64,000 nucleotides of DNA. Source: Phlebiopsis flavidoalba. Taxonomy: Eukaryota; Basidiomycota; Agaricomycetes; Polyporales; Phanerochaetaceae. The DNA is taken from NCBI GenBank assembly GCA_035772785.1, contig JAOCPU010000001.1:2542001-2606000 (forward strand). The letters run 5' to 3'. Positions 60,640 to 64,000 of the stretch are shown here, in pieces. A model generated the notes under the pieces. The model was not told where the DNA came from. It searched no databases and was given only the letters and a program-made list of their open reading frames with translations. Position 1 is the stretch's first letter. Each line of letters starts with the position of its first letter. A program made the position numbers and the translations under genes.

Positions 60640-62960
60640 TCTCCCAGATACTTATGTACAGAACAAGGACCAGGAGATGCCTCTCATGATCGCCGCCGTA
60701 ATAATTCCGCAATTTTGAAAAGTCATCCTGATGTACTGACTCATGAAATGATAATTGAACAGAACATGCTCTTGTCGGTCCGTACCAGTGTCCACTGCTA
60801 AAACTATGTGCTGCACCACATGTTGAATGGCGGCGCAACATAAACATGCGCTCTACTGAGTTTTCTGCGACCATCGTTGTCCCCGCGTTCGTCCATCAGC
60901 TCCAGCCGATACTCCTCCGCCTCCTTCCTCGACATAAGCCAATCCGCCTGATCCACAATAATGTCAAGGATCTCGATGGGGATGTTTTACGATGCCTCTA
61001 CGTTCTACAGCGATTTGCCGTGTCGTCCTTCTTCGCAATATCGTAGAAGCAGCGCTCGCATCCAATCTTGCTGTTGAGGCATGATATGAGTTTGTTGAAG
61101 GGCGCTTTACTTCAGGATCCACGATGAAAGAGCGCGAGGATCTTCCGATGCCCCGGTTTAGACTTGTCTGAGAGCTCAAAGGGTTGCACCTGGTGCTGAT
61201 AGAGGTTAGGAAAGGCCAGGTCATCGTGTCGTTGTTTGGTGACTACAGAGCCAAGCAGCTTCTGATTGAGTGGGTCATCGCTGGCGTGCCCGTCAGTCAA
61301 CATTGCCTTACTTTTGGAGTCTAAACTGACGCACACCGCGCGATTCCGAATACGGCCTTCGCGCCTGCATCGTCATTTTTGGTCGACACGCATCATGGGG
61401 GCGTGAACTGCACTGCGGAATGCCAGAGAGCTGTCTGTGACGTTTGTGCTCGTCGTAGTAGTATATCCCAGTGCTGATGATAGCCTCGTTCATCATCCCT
61501 TCAACGTGCCATGATCCACCGGGGTAAGATGGCTTTTCGGGAGTCTAGAGAAAGTAAGTAACGTCTCCGTATGCTGAAAAAAGAGTAGCAACACTCACCA
61601 AGTAGATATTGGCAAGCTTGACAATTACCTGAATCTGGTCTCCCCTTCAGGTTCCTCAGGCTCCAGCGTATCATAAGACTCGAATGAGAGCGCGAATGAG
61701 AGGCAACCGCAAATCGTAATGTTCTCGCTCGGTCCTCAAACTCCTCGTCGTCCAGCTCAGACCCTGACACAGTTCATCTTTAATTGATCCATTTCGTTTC
61801 TATTCTGTGTCATCTATGGGGTCTCCTTGAATACGAGACTCGGCAGCTCATGCTCCTCCCCCATTCTCGTCTCGCCTAGAACGCGTTCCCATAGAGGCAG
61901 AAAGGCTGGGGGTGTTTGGCTTGCAAGCAACTTTGCGTCGATGACGGGGTACATCTTAGAGTGCTGCATGGGGACAGTGTTTGTTGATATATCCAAGTGC
62001 TTTTGCGGAGGTGCCATGCCGGAGGATATGGCGAAGTCCGTAGGCAGCCACGAGAACCTTCGGGAAAGGAAAGGTTCCGGGGAGCCTACGATCTCTTCAT
62101 CTTCATCGTAGCTGCGGTCCTGGATATGGTAGACAGATCGAAATTTGTCGTCCATAATGGTGCGGTTCGTATACTACGCAGTACAGCGAAGGAAATGCAC
62201 TAGGTCGAGGACTTGCTCGGTCGTTTGCCCGTGGGTGCCAGTCTTTCTGGTCGTCGGGTACGTTTTCCAGATTATCCACTCCCTTCAAGAGTGCAGAGAG
62301 AAGGCATCGTCGATGTGAGTCTGGTCCGACTGCCCCAGCCTCCAGCGCGGTGCCAGGACACTGGAAAGCCGATATAGCCATACGAAAAGGTTGGCCAGAC
62401 CTCGCCCTATGACTACACCAACCTCCAGCGCCGTACACGCCAACGTGACCGTGATAAAGAAATACGTCGTGATGCGCATGAGTTACGGGAAGTCCATTTC
62501 TTTCATCCTTCCTTCGCGCCGGAAGCAAAGCAGCCATTTGGCGAGGCTGGCCAGGCCCCGCCAAGCAGCCACAATACCTCTAACGCGCCCTCGCCCTCTC
62601 CACATCTTCCATGTCTGACAAGTTGGCAACCGAGAAACCTGAGAGCAGGTCGAAGGTTGGTAAAATCGGTACTAGAAGAGGACGACGCGTACAGGGAACT
62701 CACTGCGATATTCGCGCATGCATCGCTGCATAGGGCGCCGGACATCAACCACCCTTGCAATAGGCTGGCTGGGAAGTGAGCGGCTGCAAGAAGAATCGAA
62801 GGGTGTGAGAGATTCACCTGAATCTTCCCCTGTTCGATGTCAAACCGCGAAATCCTGTATAAAATATTGACACACTGTCTGTTAAGTGGAAAATGCGCGT
62901 GATACATGATCACATGGCACATGATGTCGATGGGACGTCGAGAATGAATGGAGATGCGTG
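60640..62960 (-). CDS. DUF4246 protein, copy 2
   Basis: Same family and orientation as copy 1. Landmarks: LLKGVDNLENVPDDQKDWHP (62240-62300), LYCVVYE, FSWLPTDFAISSG (62030-62065), MYPVIDAKLLAS with LPLWERVLGETRMGEEHELP (61850-61960), YPGGSWHVEGMMNEAIISTG (61460-61530), LAFPNLYQHQVQPFELSDKS (61165-61225), and PGHRKILALF. The next phrases are DIIVDQADWLMSRKEAEEYR and LELMDER, with an end near 60790-60640 containing AENSVERMF. The HVEG and AFPN-YQH phrases are the most conserved parts of the family. Shifts and introns are frequent. The start is uncertain, lying between 62560 and 62960. Confidence 0.85.
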
Positions 62961-63137
62961 GAAGAAAAGAGGCCAAGTCCGGAATCCAGAGAAGGAATCT
63001 GTCCAAGCAGAAAACCAGTCACAAAACCAATCCACAATGCGGACACCAGGTCCAGGGCTTGAAAAAGAAAGTCAGCAACCCAAAAGCCAAGTCACAAACC
63101 CAGGTCCGTGTGCATAGTCCAACGAAAACCCATAGCC

Positions 63138-63300
63138 GAAACCAGAAACCAGAAACCAGAAACCAGAAACCAGAAACCAGAAACCAGAAAACCAGAAACC
63201 AGAAACCAGAAACCAGAAACCAGAAACCAGAAACCAGAAACCAGAAACCAGAAACCAGAAACCAGAAACCAGAAACCAGAAACCAGAAACAGAAACCAGG
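63138..63300. repeat. Heptamer minisatellite (GAAACCA), about 23 copies
   Basis: GAAACCA repeats almost perfectly. One unit near 63187 has an extra A, and one near 63286 has lost a base. It then degrades into GAAACCAGGAACTAGG. Because 7 is not a multiple of 3, all forward frames encode the same heptapeptide cycle (ETRNQKP) and all reverse frames a GFWFLVS cycle, so long open frames on both strands here are artefacts of the repeat. It lies upstream of DUF4246 copy 2. Confidence 0.95.
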
Positions 63301-64000
63301 AACTAGGAACAGGAACAACACCCCAGAGACAGTCTATGGGAAAGTCAGCGCAGAAGGCAGTACCATGATCACCAGTCGACATCGCGCAGCGAGTGAGGAC
63401 CACGAAGAAGATCATACGTACTATAGGGTGGGCGAGGACTAACTAAGACCGTCCTCAGCTCGCCAGGCCTCGGGTCTGTTAGCCATCGGTACAGCCGGCA
63501 AGCGCGCATACCGGCAGACCTCTGCAAAGTTAAGACGGTGAGTGATAGCAATGGTGGGATACACATGGATCTCCAGTGTAACATTGGACGGGAAGAGACG
63601 ATCAAACTGGAGCCCGCCAGCGGGCACGTCGATCACTCTCCGGTGTCGGCGTGGAGAGCCTGGGTTTCCGCGTCGAGGTCCTGGACGTCCACTGAGGAAT
63701 CCCGAGGGTCTTCGCCCTGTAACCATTCTTGACACTGCATTCACGCGCTCGAAGGTCGTTGGCTTTGAGCCCATCGCTGAACGTCTTCATCCCTATAACC
63801 CCTCTTGACACTGCACGCGCACACCGAGATTCGCAGCTTGAGACCGGTGGGACTCCAGAGGATGAGACGTAGGTGAACATAGCGGCGGGTCGAGGACAAG
63901 AGGTGAGGCATGCGCTGTCCAGAGCGCGGCTTCTTTAAAGCTCGGTGGCTGGCCATAGGATCCATTCCACCGGAGCCTAACGTGAGCCCCTGACTTTTGA
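63301..64000. other. No identified gene, possible partial minus-strand gene
   Basis: Two overlapping minus frames (63439-63774 and 63602-63880) have moderate length but no recognised motif. The sequence RLNFAEVCRYARLPAVPMA might be real protein. The locus runs off the window, so it cannot be judged. Confidence 0.3.

Noticed and set aside
62948..63442. 164-codon plus frame and 100-107-codon minus frames over the minisatellite
   Set aside because: The 7-bp repeat keeps all frames open on both strands; no other coding evidence exists.

Overview
This window is nuclear DNA of a filamentous basidiomycete, most likely an Agaricomycete. Genes are broken by 48-60 nt GT-AG introns. The recognisable proteins are fungal housekeeping types: Skt5/Chs4, GPI1, PGK, PFK2/FBPase, a JHD1-type demethylase, and two DUF4246 proteins. 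The order within Agaricomycetes cannot be fixed from this alone.

The window has two halves. Bases 1 to about 25,200 are AT-rich and hold no intact gene. They contain old repeats, a decayed Ty3/gypsy-like element (15.3-19.3 kb), a decayed multi-exon gene that may be a RecQ-like relic (11.0-14.0 kb), tandem repeats and several nested non-autonomous transposons. Target-site duplications can be read directly for many of these: 5 bp for two 557-bp solo LTRs, 8 bp for hAT-like elements and TA for a Tc1/mariner-like MITE. A 1.3-kb repeat is present twice in inverted orientation (9.5-10.8 kb and 21.7-24.1 kb). The first copy is the empty site that proves three insertions in the second.

Bases 25,200 to 64,000 are GC-richer and gene-dense. 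In order: a Ctp1/Sae2/CtIP homologue (+), GPI1 (-), a broken Rho GTPase (+), PFK2/FBPase-2 (+), a GT8-like glycosyltransferase (+), polynucleotide kinase-phosphatase (+), a PITH-domain protein (-), two uncertain loci, the chitin synthase activator Skt5/Chs4 (-), a gene whose intron hosts a hAT-like MITE with a second MITE inside it (+), a JHD1-type PHD+JmjC demethylase (-), PGK1 (-), an RGG-tailed coiled-coil protein (+), two tandem DUF4246 genes (-), and a heptamer minisatellite.

Almost every recognisable gene, including PGK1, shows one-base frameshifts, several of them in or beside homopolymers, while splice sites and motifs are intact. This looks like uncorrected long-read indel error rather than wholesale pseudogenisation. 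Gene boundaries here are therefore approximate and no long clean ORF should be expected.

There is no operon-like organisation. Shared themes are DNA-end processing (Ctp1 and Pnk1, about 10 kb apart), glycolytic control (PFK2, PGK1), and cell-wall or GPI biogenesis (Skt5, GPI1, Rho). The best discovery candidates are the MITE-in-MITE-in-intron locus near 50 kb and the layered insertion series near 22-24 kb.
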